This document shows positions 1 to 12,318 of a stretch of DNA of 64,000 bases, in pieces (positions within the stretch are counted from its first letter, which is position 1; the number at the start of each line of letters is the position of its first letter). Under the pieces are notes generated by a model. That model did no database searches, had not been told where the DNA came from, and saw only the letters and a list, made by a program, of their open reading frames with translations. The translations under genes were made by a program, and so were the position numbers. Origin of the DNA: Datnioides undecimradiatus (taxonomy: Eukaryota > Chordata > Actinopteri > Lobotiformes > Datnioididae); the NCBI GenBank assembly GCA_008933995.1, contig WARS01000071.1, positions 1,971,047 to 2,035,046 of the forward strand. The letters run 5' to 3'.

Positions 1-558
1 GGCTAAAAACAGACGACGCCCGCAAACACAATCCGGCGTTTTGACTTTGTTTTCTGAGGGCACGCATCAGAAGCAGCACCGAGACGATGGAAGAGGATCA
101 GCAGAACAGTTAAAACTTTATAAATAATCAGCCTCGGCCTGCAACTCTTAATGGTAATATCATAATTATCTGCTGTTGTAAAGTTTATTGTGGTGTGATG
201 AACAACATCCAAGGGCCTCGGAGTCGCAGCTGAGGCATGTATCTATAAAACATCTCCATAATCAATAAGACAGTAACAGCTTCTGTGTTAAAGTTTTACG
301 TGCATCGTGTTAACCATTCAGCGGGCCGGTCAGCTGCTCGGTAAAGGCCTCAAACGAGCGGGCGTTCCCTCTGTGGGAGCCTGTTTGGGCAGAAGTGCGG
401 AGGTGAAGCGGGTCCCTGCTTAGTCACTGTCTCTAATCAGCTCTCACGGACGAACGCGCCGCCGTCGTCAAGGAAACCGTGGGACCTCCGCTACCTGCCA
501 TGTCCTTGGTAACTCGAGGAGCTGAGGTTTACACCTACCTGTTTGGTCAGCTGTCCAG

Positions 559-581
559 CACACACACACACACACACACAC
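559..581. repeat. (CA)n microsatellite
   Basis: Uninterrupted CA dinucleotide tract of about 11 units, read directly. Such tracts are abundant in teleost noncoding DNA, are often polymorphic in length, and can adopt left-handed (Z) DNA. Confidence 0.97.
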
Positions 582-1016
582 GGGGCACATTAACGTCTGC
601 ACACACACCTGCCAACAGGTCAAGCTGCGTGAAAACAGAAACAGCTTCACGTCCAAAGTTTCCAAACAGCTTGAATTCAATGTTCCCGACCTGCTGCTGG
701 AACTACTGATGACGTCCTGCTGCAAAGATATAATTCCTTCATTAGCAAGTCATATTGTCTGAGTTCGACCGTTTCCACTCATATTTATGAATAAAACACA
801 CCGTGATGTAGCTATCCTCGACTTATCATCGAAGTTTGACGCAGATCATCAACCTGAATCTTACCACAAATGCCCCAAAAATCCAATTCATTCATTATTT
901 ATTAACTTAAATACATCATTTATGGACTAAACTAAATTAATTTAATTCTGCAGCTGCTGCAAGAGACATAAGCAAAGGGACGGCGCATTCAAATGAGCTT
1001 TTAGGTTGCACCAAGG

Positions 1017-1018
<2 letters not shown>

Positions 1019-1047
<29 letters not shown>
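1019..1047. repeat. (AC)n microsatellite
   Basis: Uninterrupted AC tract of about 14 units, read directly. It is the second CA-type tract within 500 bp of the first. Confidence 0.97.
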
Positions 1048-1049
<2 letters not shown>

Positions 1050-2559
1050 GTTTTGAGTGTAAGTAAATGCTGATTGATAATCATGTCCTGGCTCGGTCTA
1101 ATCGTCCCTGTAATCATCACCAGACTCATGCAAACCCTGCTAATCACGCATCTGGGTGTAGCAGCTCATCTTGGTGAATGTTAGTTTGCGCGACAGCAGC
1201 AGCAGGAAGCAACAGGTCACCAGTGAACGGAGGAACCGGCAGGTGCAGATGCACACCTGTATGCGTGTGTGAATCCGCGCAGACCTCAGGTGTAAGTATG
1301 CACCTTCGGTACTTCAGGACGCGAAGCTTCAGTCTGAGCTGTCGCAGTGAGAAGAGGACCAGCTATAACCATCGACATAAGCTGCATAAAGAGAGGTATT
1401 AAAAGGATTTGTTAAACCATCCACACTCACACTCATTTAAATTGTATAATACATTTTGCCTTGAAGCGAGCGCAGGCAAATCATCAGAGTTCGGCTGCGT
1501 CCAGATGAAAATCATGAGGGTTATTATTCGGGCTTCTATTATTAAAGTTATCGCCGCGGTCTCAAACATAAAAGCTTGAGAAAGGTGCAGAGGCACTCCA
1601 GCTGGAAGTCCCCTCACACTGTCTGCGGAGGTAACGAACGGGATCTGGAACCAGAGAGACTCGAGACAGCTGCCGCCATTGTGCCATTGGTCCTGTTGGT
1701 GTGATTTCACATTTATTTATATGTATATGTCAACCTGGCTCATATTGCTCTGCAGAGCACCTCAAAGTCACAGTTCAGTACAAACATGATAAATGACAGT
1801 GATATATGGAGACATTTGTCTGTGCAAATGGGTTTTTCATGGCATGGGACCGTGACCCTTAACCTCTTGACTGCAGTCAATTCTCATCAGCTGACCTTTG
1901 GGCCCTGCCTCCTCTGACAGGGGTCTGGTGTAATATATGGAACCAGTGGCATAACCGTTTGATTTGTAATGGATGTGACTTGCAGAGGTCAAGGTTCAAT
2001 TTGCTTTCACCTTCATTTTCATTAATTATCACATTTGCGAGAATACAAACTCCAGATAAGAAGCAAATGTGTCTATAAGCTCCTATTTCTCTGGAGTATG
2101 GAGTTAGACAGGCTGAAGTTAGCCTAGGTTAGCATCAAGGCTACACGTAGTCCATGCACAAGCAGTGATGTAAAGTCGTCACTTTGCACCTCTGTGCAGC
2201 ATCTAACCTCACTGTGGCAACCAGACTCTGGAAAGTCAGCGCCCCAGGTCGTTCATCCCAACACAGCGCAGAGTTGCAATGCTTGAGCTAAGTTAAGTGT
2301 CGGCTTGAGATCTTTAAGATCGTTTCGGATGTGAGAGCGATCGACAGCCAAGGTGTTGCATGGTCTGATCGGTGCTGTCCAGTTTCAAGGACTTTGTACT
2401 TCAGCTGAAATAAAACTGCACGAACATGGACAAGGAGAGGGACCGGTGTGTGATGAGGACTGAATCAAGATGATCTTGCGACAGTAAGTGTAAATGACAA
2501 AGCTGGAGACAATCTGCTTGCACGGTGCAAAAGACGGACTATAAACTGATAGAGGGTGT

Positions 2560-2660
2560 GAGGGAAGTTGGTATAAGACCATTTATCGTCATATTCGTGG
2601 TCCCCAGAGGATGAATCTTAATATTTTTGGTTGCCTAGGGACCAAATTTGCTCATGAGCT
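2560..2660 (-). repeat. TCR dispersed repeat fragment, copy 1
   Basis: This carries GGTCCCCAGAGGATGAAT (2599-2616) followed by AT-rich sequence ending in a GGGACCAAATTTG-type segment. The same core recurs at 46979, and in the opposite orientation (CCTCTGGGGAGCATGAAT) near 6860 and 29950. From memory, this is part of a very common percomorph dispersed repeat whose copies also contain runs like GAAATGTCTCAACAACTATT and TTAGCATGCTA. The repeat class is not known to me. 'TCR' here is only a label for 'teleost common repeat'. Confidence 0.6.
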
Positions 2661-4143
2661 ACATTTTCTTAAGATGGAAATCGATATAAGAAGCACCTTC
2701 CTATGCTACTACCACCTTCAAAGCAGGCATCATATTCACAGCCACGCAGAGTGTAATGCACATTTCCGCCTTCGAGCTACCGAGAGGCAGCTGTTAGTCT
2801 TGTTGTTTTGTTAAGGTGGTTGGGTTGTTAGCGTCTTCTCGCCGTTAAAGACCTTTCAGGACTTGATCATGATGCAGGAACGAGCTGTTAAAAACAAATC
2901 AGTTTGGGAAGCTCTGTAATGTCTGACAAGAGTACTGCAGTGAGAACGTGAGATAACTGGAGCAACGCATTGACATCAGCGTCAACGGGGCAACAACGTT
3001 CACTGGTTGCTGTTTCAGTCTGGTGCTTTACAGTCTGACCACTCAGTAGGTGGGTGTTGGTGAAACTCGGACACAAACAGGACCTTTAAGGGTTCAGGGA
3101 ATAAGGAGGTTTGGGTTAAAATGAATACTCTTTCTCACAGCACGATGCTTTTTTCTGTTTTTTGTTGGTCGGAATTAATGAATTCGTCCTCACAGAAGAG
3201 GAAAAGGTTGGTTAGCTCCTTGGCTTCATGGAATAAAGTCTTTTATACCACAACACAATAAAGTCTCTTTATTATTGTCTAACGGCCTGTTACTCTGGTC
3301 GAATTTGGCTCCTGAGGCCAAACAGATGATGCTACAAAGACGAGAGTCAGAGTCTGGAGGGAAGGTGATTTTCCTTTCCCTTCACCTCAATACCCCGTGT
3401 GTCTTAACATGCCAAAAAATAAATAAATCAGTGTTTACATTTTGTAATTAGGTGGCTTCGGTTATCAGCCAGTGTGTCCAGAATTCATTTCCTTTCCCTT
3501 TTTAGAATAAACGCGACAGAAAAGACGGGAGATGGAGTGCAGCCGGGCGCAAAATTCTCCTTTTGTTCCCGGTGAATGCAGCCAGGTTGGCGCCGCTTTA
3601 TCATCCTCATGGAGGCGGACACGTGCTCGCACGCGCCCTGCCTGGATGCACAAACACTGTGCCGAACTGACATGCATCCAACAACCTGCCGAGAACATAA
3701 AGGCGCTCAAGATGCAAACACACAGCGAATACTCCAATACTCTGAATCTGAAGTAGAAGCATAGCATTAATGGACAAAGTCTGATATATGACAATGTGTA
3801 TTAGGACGACAGCTGAAACGCGTGCAAAACAATAACCCTGGGGAACACAGTTTTTGTTGAGTTAGGTCTGACAGCTGTCTTTAACTCATTTTTGGGTGCG
3901 GAATCCAAAACTGATCTCAGTTTTTCTCTATCACGTCAAGTTTTTGAACTATAGGATCCCCGTTTTCTTAAAACATATGAAAAATACTGTACTTAACAGA
4001 TATGTGCTTGTTTTATAAAAATGTTCAAATACTGACATACAATGAAATATGAAAGAAACAGGCATGACTGCAATGTTTAACAGTATTATGTTTTTACAAA
4101 GGATATGGCTACTGTAATTATAATTGTGTGCAAGTAGTTATGG
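2661..4143. other. Noncoding stretch
   Basis: No gene or recognisable repeat. Overlapping short open frames at 3465-3794 on both strands reflect a GC-richer patch and are not supported by any motif. The right end (about 3.95-4.14 kb) becomes AT-rich, immediately downstream of the 3' end of the minus-strand remnant that follows. Confidence 0.55.
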
Positions 4144-4806
4144 TCAAAATGTCCGTTTATAGCTCTTTCTGCAGTGTTCAACTTGAGGGCTATCGCGTTT
4201 GATGCTCCAACAATAGTCAGCCGTCATATGTACATCCCATCTACCCTGATAACGTTCTTCCATAACCTTCAAATCTCGGTGAAATCGTTCACCTTGCTCG
4301 TCGCTAACAGCACCAAGATTTTCCGGAAAGCTGGCAAGATGGCAATGCAGAAAATGTAGTTTAATACTCATGTTGGAACCAAGCGCTTTGTAGCTCTCCA
4401 ATAGTTTCTGAACAATTTCTGTGTAATTGACTTGCACGTGTATTTCCAAGAAAGTTCTTGACCACGTCTTTGAATGATAACCAAGCATTCTTCTCAAGGT
4501 CTGACATAGTGCCGGTGAACTGTTCATCTTTGATGAGCTGCCGAATTTGTGGACCATCAAACACACCGGCCTTGATTTTTTCAATTGACAGTCCAGGAAA
4601 CTGCAAGATGATGCACTTGAAACAGTCGCCATCAGTTGGCAATGCTTTTACAAATTGCTTCATGAGACCTGGTTTTATGTGCAGAGGTGGGAATATTATG
4701 TTCTTCCTGTCAACAAGTGGCTCATGTAGAATGTTGGGATCTCCAGGTTTAAGATCAGATCTTGGGCAAGTCTTACTAAAGCTAATCAGTGGAGTTTTGC
4801 TTATCT
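4144..4806 (-). pseudogene. C-terminal remnant of a multicopy, transposon-like ORF family, frameshifted
   Basis: On the minus strand, two frames join into one recognisable protein tail. The upstream frame (about 4806 to 4440) reads through DPNILHEPL, FPPLHIKPGLMKQFVKAL, GPQIRQLIKDEQF and VVKNFLGNTRAS. After a shift of one base between about 4440 and 4428 the other frame continues with NYTEIVQKLLESYKALG, then SIKLHFLHCHL, FPENLGAVSDEQGERFH, EERYQGRWDVHM and ADYCWS, and stops at 4144-4146 after SYKRTF. These blocks match, from memory, an uncharacterised ORF family present in many near-identical copies in arthropod, cnidarian and some fish genomes, which suggests mobile or horizontally spread DNA. 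Its biochemical role is unknown to me. Homology fades above about 4770, so only the last 200 or so residues remain. Without repairing the frame it cannot be translated, and the N-terminal part is missing. It is a dead copy, unless the shift is an assembly error. Confidence 0.72.
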
Positions 4807-5239
4807 GGAGGGTGAGCTGTGGAGAAAAAACCTGACGTGCTAGAAAAAAACTGACTGCACTTTTGGAATCAGCATGCCGATTTTAGTTTTAATCAGCAGA
4901 AAAATCTGACTCAACAGAAATTTTTTTTCAAATTGTTCCCCAGTGTAAGACGCACAAAACACCTGCAGCTTCAATCTCAACACAATGATGCGTTCATAAG
5001 CATATTTGGTTGGTTTCTCCGAGGTAGAGTAGCATGTTACAGGAACTGTGGGGGAGGGCGGGCAAGTCACTACATGTTTTAGAGCTGCCCTAGGAAACAA
5101 GTATTTGGAGACTCATGCAGCAGATCCCACCGACATACTCCACACTTCATTTGGGCGACCTACCAGACGGCATAACAGGAAATGACAGATACTTCCTGAA
5201 AATGAAAACAGTTACTGTCAAATCTGTGGCAAACAGAGG
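4807..5239. other. Noncoding flank between two repeats
   Basis: On the minus strand this would be upstream of the ORF remnant. Pyrimidine-rich segments ending in AG (TTTTTTTCTAG, TTTTCTCCACAG, read on the minus strand at about 4815-4850) could be old 3' splice sites of that family's last exon. No further homology is visible. Confidence 0.35.
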
Positions 5240-5640
5240 AACTAGGAGGCTCGAGATGATGGACCCAAACGCAGGTGGAGACCAGGAGCAGAAACACTTT
5301 ATTGACAGGGCTGAGGCTTATGGGTGATCAAGGCAGGAAACCAGGGTCGAAAACCAGGGATTCAGGTCCAGAACCCAGCAAACAAATCCACAGGGAGCAC
5401 GAGGACAAACACAAGGAAACGTGGAAGGCTCATGAACAAACACACACAACGAAGCAACGGAGAGCAGAGGAAGTCACGAAACACATACAGACTGGGGATG
5501 TGCAGGTGAACAAGACACAGGTGAAACCAAGGAACTGATTAAACACAGGAAGCGAGTGCACGGAGACACACGAGGGGATAACCTTTCAAAATAAAACAGG
5601 AAACCAACAAAAAAACAAGCAACTCAACACAAAACCAAGA
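5240..5640. repeat. Dispersed repeat R, copy A
   Basis: Purine/A-rich non-coding element that opens with a GGACCCAAACGCAGG segment and contains AGCAGAAACACTTTATTGAC. It ends with AACACAGGAAGCGAGTGCAC, GAGACACACGAGG, CAAAATAAAACAGGAA and an A-rich tail. The same order of blocks occurs at 37.55-37.88 kb with clear similarity in its right half, and a looser relative lies at 57.63-57.90 kb. From memory, elements starting 'GACCCAAA.GCAGAC' and ending in CAAAATAAAACAGGAA are common in teleosts and may be solo LTRs or non-autonomous elements. No terminal repeats or coding sequence are visible, so the class is left open. Confidence 0.65.
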
Positions 5641-6789
5641 CAATAACCGTTGAATAGACGCACCTGCCCTGGATAACTGGCTTGAAATCATAAAAAGAGA
5701 CAGACTGACTTTTCATCGAGCCTGAGAAATGATATGAAAGGAACTTGCAGACAAATCACTTTTGGAGGAGCAGGTGATTGACAGGGCTTTAATTTTGAGT
5801 GTTTGGTTAGCTTTAGACACAGAGATGAGACCAAATGCGATTAGTTTTAAAGAGCGGTCATGGTTCGGGATTAAAATCACTACTTTTGCTTGTTTAGGGG
5901 CATTTCCTTCAGTCGGGAGCGCAGTCTAAAAGCAGAAACAGCTGCTAACGCACAAGCTAACGTGCTTACCTGCAGAAGCTTTGAGGGATTAAGCTCTTTG
6001 CGACAAGTTAAACCTCATCTAAAGAGGTCTTGTGCAACACTCGTCAACAAATAGACACTTTAACTTTAACTAAACTCTTGATCCTGATAAGGTTGTTGCA
6101 CTAGATCCAGGGTCTAACTCAATAACCTGCTCCTGTCAGGACATTTTACAACAACAGCACACACCCAGAGCCGCGGTGGTGACTGAAATATGACTGTTGG
6201 GATTCCAGACCCGATCCCGTAAAGTCAAGGTCACGCAGACCTGCACTGCATGCCTGACTGTGGGTATATTCAATATGTGTGTGCGTGCATTGTGCTCTGT
6301 GGCCGTGCATGCATGCAGCGGCACCGCGTTAGCATGCGCGTTGTGTAGTCATGGATGGAGCGTGTGAGTGTGCAAGGCCACTTTAATTAAACTCTACGCC
6401 GAAAAGGGTCAAATAGGATCCGAACCGGGCACCGCTGCGGTGCTGCGGGGCTGCCAGAACCAGGAAATGAGCTTGTTGCACAGAGAGCTCAGACGGATTA
6501 GCGTGATTTGACTGATTGACAGGTAGATAGCAGAAAATGCCGATCGGATGAGAGCAGACATGATGAGTTCAGGATAAACGGCAGAAGAAGAAGAAGAGAT
6601 AAGAGATCTAATCTGCAAATGAGAGTCAGAGTATGAAAGCCCTGCTTGTCACTCTAATGTTCACGAGTCCTAAAAGAGGGAAAGTCCATTGATGGTTCTG
6701 CTGTTTTTAGAGTCTGACCAGCGAATGAGGAGATTCGCTTGTCTTGTGGAGTTTGGAACCTAATTAATATCAAAGCGTTTGTTCTCTCA
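5641..6789. other. Noncoding stretch
   Basis: No gene or repeat recognised. A GGATCCGAACC segment at about 6416-6426 resembles a tRNA B box on the minus strand, but flanking bases do not form a T arm (see rejected items). Confidence 0.5.
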
Positions 6790-6895
6790 GGAGCTTAAAG
6801 ATTTGTCATAACGTACAGGCCGTCGTGGCATTGACTGAGTGTGCAAAATAAGAGGGGTTCACCCTCTGGGGAGCATGAATCTGCAGTAAACTCGG
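6790..6895 (+). repeat. TCR dispersed repeat fragment, copy 2
   Basis: The stretch GGTTCACCCTCTGGGGAGCA followed by TGAATCTGCAGTAAAC matches the region around CCTCTGGGAACCATGAATGT in the long copy at 29.6-30.0 kb, and is the reverse orientation of the cores at 2.6 and 47.0 kb. It is a short, strongly diverged piece. Confidence 0.45.
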
Positions 6896-8226
6896 ATTGC
6901 TTTAACTTTCCAGCTACTCTACAGCTTTAATACTATTAATATATATTTATTTCTCCTGATACTGGCGTTAGACTAAAGGTGAAGCCGTCCAAATGCTAAA
7001 ACATTATGAATCATCCCCAGGAGACGATGAAACTTAAAACAAATTTGGGAGAACTGCAGATATATTTTCCAAAATCTGAACATCCTGATTACGTTAAACT
7101 GCACTGACACCTTGCCTGTTGAGGTGGTGGGATGAGATTTATTGCTGTTATGTTGCGTTTCTGTGTTAATTTCTCTTATGTTTTATATTATTATCAATCT
7201 TAAATATAAAAGCACCAACTGAGGTCATGTTGAACCCACAGCTACAACTCAGAACCAGGAAGACAATTGTAATTTCATATTGTTTGCACATTGACAATAA
7301 CGCTGGTGATCAGACCAGCTCCTCTGGATCCTGCAGACCCTTCCATCGCTGGTGCAACAACACAGACATGAGCCCTCACCTACATCCACAAATGGCCTCT
7401 AAGCTTTATTTGGAATGAATTTACATAATTAAATAGGTGCAAACACAGATGCACACTCACACATAGACACACGAACAGCTAGAAGAGATAAAGGGCATTA
7501 GAAAAGTGCTACCCCAAACTGGAATACAGCACAAAAAAGCACATTTGCGCATTAGGAATACATGAGCATAAAACCAGTGTATGTGCAAATACGTAACGCT
7601 AGCATTTGCATGTAAACATGTATTCAGTGCATATGCATTTACGCAATACATTTCCATATACACGCACACTCTGCTATCGTAGTTAAGTGTTTGATTAGCA
7701 CGTGCACACACAGTGCATCGTTATAAACAACAGCACCTGCAAGACAAAGCACTGGGCTGTTCCCCTGAACCGAAATGTAAAACTTTTCATCTTTCTCATG
7801 TTGCGACACGCGATCGTGTTGTTTGCAGACAAGACAATGCAGGAAATTGGATTTTAACAATTTCGTGGCCGGCATAACTGAATACCGTGAATGTCTCCGC
7901 TGGCGAGGGAAACCTCTCAAACGGCTTTTTTAAATAAACAGACGTGACTCAGACGAGCTTCATTACTGAGGCAAGAACCGCGGAGAATGGAAGAAGCAGA
8001 CAAACTGTGTGAGGAATCAAGGAAAGTGGATTACAGAATAGGAAAAAGTACAAACTGCCCTTTTTCATCCTGTCCTGATGTTCTGTGCTTCTCACCCCTC
8101 TGCGTCCTGCCTCATGGGCTCTTTGATGAAGGCGGCCAATCAGCTGTGCTCAGAAGACAGTGTGAGCCCACCGAGGAGACAAAACACACAGCTGATTGCT
8201 CTGCCTGTGCAAAGCCAGGGGGACTG

Positions 8227-8245
8227 CACACACACACACACACAC
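8227..8245. repeat. (CA)n microsatellite
   Basis: Nine to ten uninterrupted CA units, read directly. Confidence 0.95.
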
Positions 8246-11200
8246 GATACAAGACTGTCGATAGAGGAGGATGCACGTAATGACGTTCAGGCCCCCACCT
8301 CGAAACTTTGATTCACGTAATCAGAGCAGCTGAATCAAACTGTGGAGGAGTTTCTGTTCTGTCTGTACTAACATGTATTTCATAGTATAATGTGCTAAAC
8401 ACACAAACAGAGCAGAAGCTGGTTTACGAGCACTGATATCCTGCAAAACAAGAGGCTGTAGATGCAAAAAAGTGCGTTTTTAAACAGAAATATCAACTAA
8501 ATCTGAAAGAAAAGCAATAAATATGACTTAAATCTGCAAAATCTGCAGTTGCAGCCTGCTCGTCAGTGTGGTGTGCTGCTTTACCGCTTCCTCACCACCT
8601 GATCAGGTAAGCACGGGGGTGAAATACCCAGATACGTCATTTTCAAAACACAAAGTTAATAAAAAGTGATATTTCTGACATTTACACTCTACTATAAGAA
8701 TATAAATCATTCACAGGAGCACAAAGTTCAATCAAATGCAATCAAACGCCCGGTCCCTCACTGCTGAGAGGACCTGCTGATGCAAACCTGCTTCCACCTT
8801 TGCGTGATGGAGCGGCTGATCTACCGCCCCGACGACCCAGACAGCACAGCTGAAAGCATACAGAGTGGGATAGCAGTTCGCAAACCTGTAAACAACCATA
8901 AACAAAACAACCAGCGTCCTCCATTATTAAAACTCCTGAACATGCGACGGGAAATGATGATGAAATAACACGAGAAATGATGAAAATGCGATCGATGTCG
9001 ACGCCGTGAATAATGAATAAAGCACGCCGACCGGACAGAGACGCTCTCAGCGACCTGTAAACAACTCGGCCTCTTCTGTCTGCAGACAAATAACATGAAT
9101 TTACTCATATGTCGTGCAGGGAGGAGAGCTGATCCAGAGTCAGTGCAGCTTTGGTGTAGCCGTAGTTTAACATGCATCACTTAGAGAAAGACACCAGCCT
9201 TCTGTGTGAAAGTCCTGTGTCTGTGTGACTCACCCGTCCACCACAGCCTCCTCCACATGTATCACGCTTGTTACTACACCATCTGACGTTTGTTATGTGC
9301 AGTATATGGATGCTTCTGCTAAACAGACATTAACGGGGAACACTGATGCATCACCTGCGTGCAGATCGCATGCTCTCACAGTCTGAGGTTATTCGCACAC
9401 AGATAGCGGATAGTTTGTTCTTTTGCTGTTTTTGCTTCTGCTTATGGAAATGATGTCTCCTGCTCTTATTGTGACTCATGGAAATGAACTAATTCAGAAA
9501 TGAACCCCAGCACATTGGAAGAGTTTTGGTCTGACTGCAAATGACATCAGCATCTCAGCAGCGGCGAGCGGAGATGAGTCCTGCCTTGTTTTTGCATAAC
9601 ATTATTCTTTATTTTCTATTTTACAAACAGCCAGAAGGTGAAAGTCGGCTGCAGAACTCATTTATTCTACCTCTCCTGATATTGGCTCCTGAACACATCA
9701 TTGATTTAAAGCTGCATTGCATTTCTGACGCCATCACCAGGGTCTCAGTTTGAGGCTGCAGCCACAGTTCACTGACAGCCCAGTTCTCAGTTTCTCTGGG
9801 TCTCGGTCAGACTCTGAACATATCGCAGCAGTCTAAGGTTGGACATATTTACTCGCTACTTCACCACACGCCCCTTTGACAACTGGCTGCATCATGATTG
9901 GACACGATTGTTCACACAGTTGCCTCGTTTGCAGCATTGTTGTCACCTGTTTCCGTTGAATGGAAATGGAAAGTTATGGAGAATGTTTAAAAGATGCTAA
10001 CGAACCGTTCCTCTTGAGTCAAAAGGCATCTCGTCCTATACATTCATATCTGTTTTTCCCTCCATGTTGACTCTTTTAACTGTTTCCTTCTTATTGTGCA
10101 GCCTCGATATTTTAGTTATTGACGACTCTTTGTCACAGTAAGGGTATTAATATTCAGCTTTCTTCATTTTTGTCATGCACAGTTTGCCCAGTTTGGATCA
10201 CTTGCATTGCGAGGTCTTTCAAGGATTGCTGCTTGTCTTCAAATGCTACACTGGTCAAACTGGTCAAAGCAGGTTTACAGGAAGGCCAGAGACTTAAGAC
10301 ATGTGCAAGGTCCTTGTTGGACCTCCTGGGAAGACTTGGTGAAGTGGATGGGTGCTGCCTGGAGGAGGCTGTTTGGTTGAAGCTGTATCCTGCTGCAGAC
10401 TGATCATGTGTCACACTGTGTCTTTAAAACCTTTTTCGGTCGATTGTGCTTTTATTAAAGGTCTTTTAATTTAAAACAGTAGATCTGAACTAAAACAGCT
10501 TCCACGCCTCACAGTTTGTTGCAGCTCTTAATTAGTGCTTTTGTTTTAAAGCGTATTTAGTTTCACCTCCCGCCACATAACTGCAAATAAATCCTTTTAT
10601 TACCGTTTCAGAGGTCGGGGGTTGCCTTGATGCAAACTGCCAGGCAGGCCGGGACGTTTTGGTTTGGTTTGAGAGCCGCATGTGTTTATTTCTGTTTATT
10701 CTAACAACGTGTCCGTCACCCTCGGCTCATTAAAACGAGGCTTGCAGGGGGAGGATGCCACCAGCACTTCTTATTGTCTGTGAAACTGTGACACTCTTGC
10801 TCGTTGTGAGGAGCTGTGGGCATGTGGGTGAGACACAGGCACATTTCTTTGCTTAATGAAAAGTGTTGCTCCGGTTTTTAAATGATGACGACTCAAAGAA
10901 ACGGGCAGATTAGAAAGGAGAGGGCTCAGAGAAGCCACCTTTACCTCTTTCCTGGCATGATTTACGTCTCTTAAATGAGCGCACAGAGAATACAAGTGTG
11001 ACTGTGAGGCTAAAGAAGAGATATTAAGATATTATAGTGAGGTATCGACAACATGTGCGCCATTAATACAAAACACTTGGACCCAGGTGAGGATAAAGTC
11101 ATCGAGGAGATTGCTCCAAGCGTTCGGGGAGAGGCACGGTCGCGCTGAGGTGAAGCTCTGAAATGCAATTCTTCACCTCGCGACCTTCTTTTGATGATCG

Positions 11201-12299
11201 CTGGAAGTTGGTAACAGCTTTCTGAAGCGGAGGTCCCAAGTGGCCCAAGAGCTGGACCACAAGGAGTTTGTTAAGAAGACAGCCATAGATGGAATACAGC
11301 TTCAGGGAATAGGTGTATATTCACAACTAACACCGTGTGCATGCAACACGTCTCAAAGCATCAAACTATGATGTGGGTACAACCCTGCAGCAGCGTTCCT
11401 GGAAACAGCCTTCTAGCACAATGTTTTGATGTGCAAAGTCAGGTGAAGGAAGCAAGGGAAGGAAGGGAAGCCTGCATATGGAGGAGGCCAGGCTGGATGG
11501 ATGAAACCAACCATCAACACCGACTTCGATTTAACTTTACATCACATGACGTCTCTAACTTTGGTGGCACCGACCCTAAAACTACGTATTTGAGCCCAAA
11601 TCGTGATACCTGAGCTGTTGTGGCGCTTAAACATAACCAGACCGCAACCGTTTCACAGTGTTCTCAATGATGGGTCACATGACTTCCTCCTGTCTCTAAA
11701 AGAAAGCTGCCGATGGGATTCAGATCAGACGTTATATTACCTCCTTTCCTCTGTGGATCAAAGAAACAACCATCAGTCACAAGGAAAATGGATGGAGCTG
11801 TGAAGATCCTTGCTCAGATGGTGGAGGAGATAAGGTCATCTCAAGCAACCAGCCTAGAGGATGACAAAACAACAGACTTGTCTACAAGGCACCTGGTGGA
11901 TTTACAGACAATGTCAGGTGAGCTCTTTGCAAATGACTAAAGATTAGCTGATACATTTATTTTATTCTACATTTCCTGATAACGAAATGTGTTTTTAGCT
12001 GTTTTCTTGACCTGAGAGTACCACAGAAGAAGTTCATCTCAAAAAAAAAAGCTCTAAGGAGTGAGGATAGGACTGGACTTTATGGATAAATCTGGGCAGT
12101 TGTGTGAAATGTGTATTCCCAGCTTTAGTTTTATAGTCCAGTTTGACAGTTGCACTTTCAAAGAGCGTATTTGTCCAACTGGACACCATTTCTCCGTATT
12201 TTGGTGCTTGGTGACTACCAGGGAGAACACGTTTTGAAACTGATGCAGTGTTGATTGAGCTGTGAGCCAGGTTACAGGTTTTAATGTGCAACATGCATC

Positions 12300-12318
12300 A
12301 TTATTATTATTATTATTA
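12300..12318. repeat. (ATT)n microsatellite
   Basis: About six ATT trinucleotide units, read directly. Confidence 0.92.

Larger units (their letters stand above)
1..2559. other. Noncoding stretch, left edge
   Basis: No coding signal is visible. Open frames on both strands are short (all near or below 100 codons), overlap one another and resemble no family I know. Two CA microsatellites (listed separately) are the only simple repeats. The part from about 1.75 to 2.3 kb is AT-rich and may be old repeat sequence, but I cannot place it in a family. Confidence 0.6.

Noticed and set aside
6405-6445. tRNA-like B box (GGTTCGGATCC on the minus strand)
   Set aside because: Flanking bases cannot form the T stem or the acceptor stem, and no A box lies at the right distance.
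10119-10414. Segment open on both strands for about 90 codons
   Set aside because: No motif, no splice sites and no codon preference visible. Two-strand openness is typical of chance in GC-balanced DNA.
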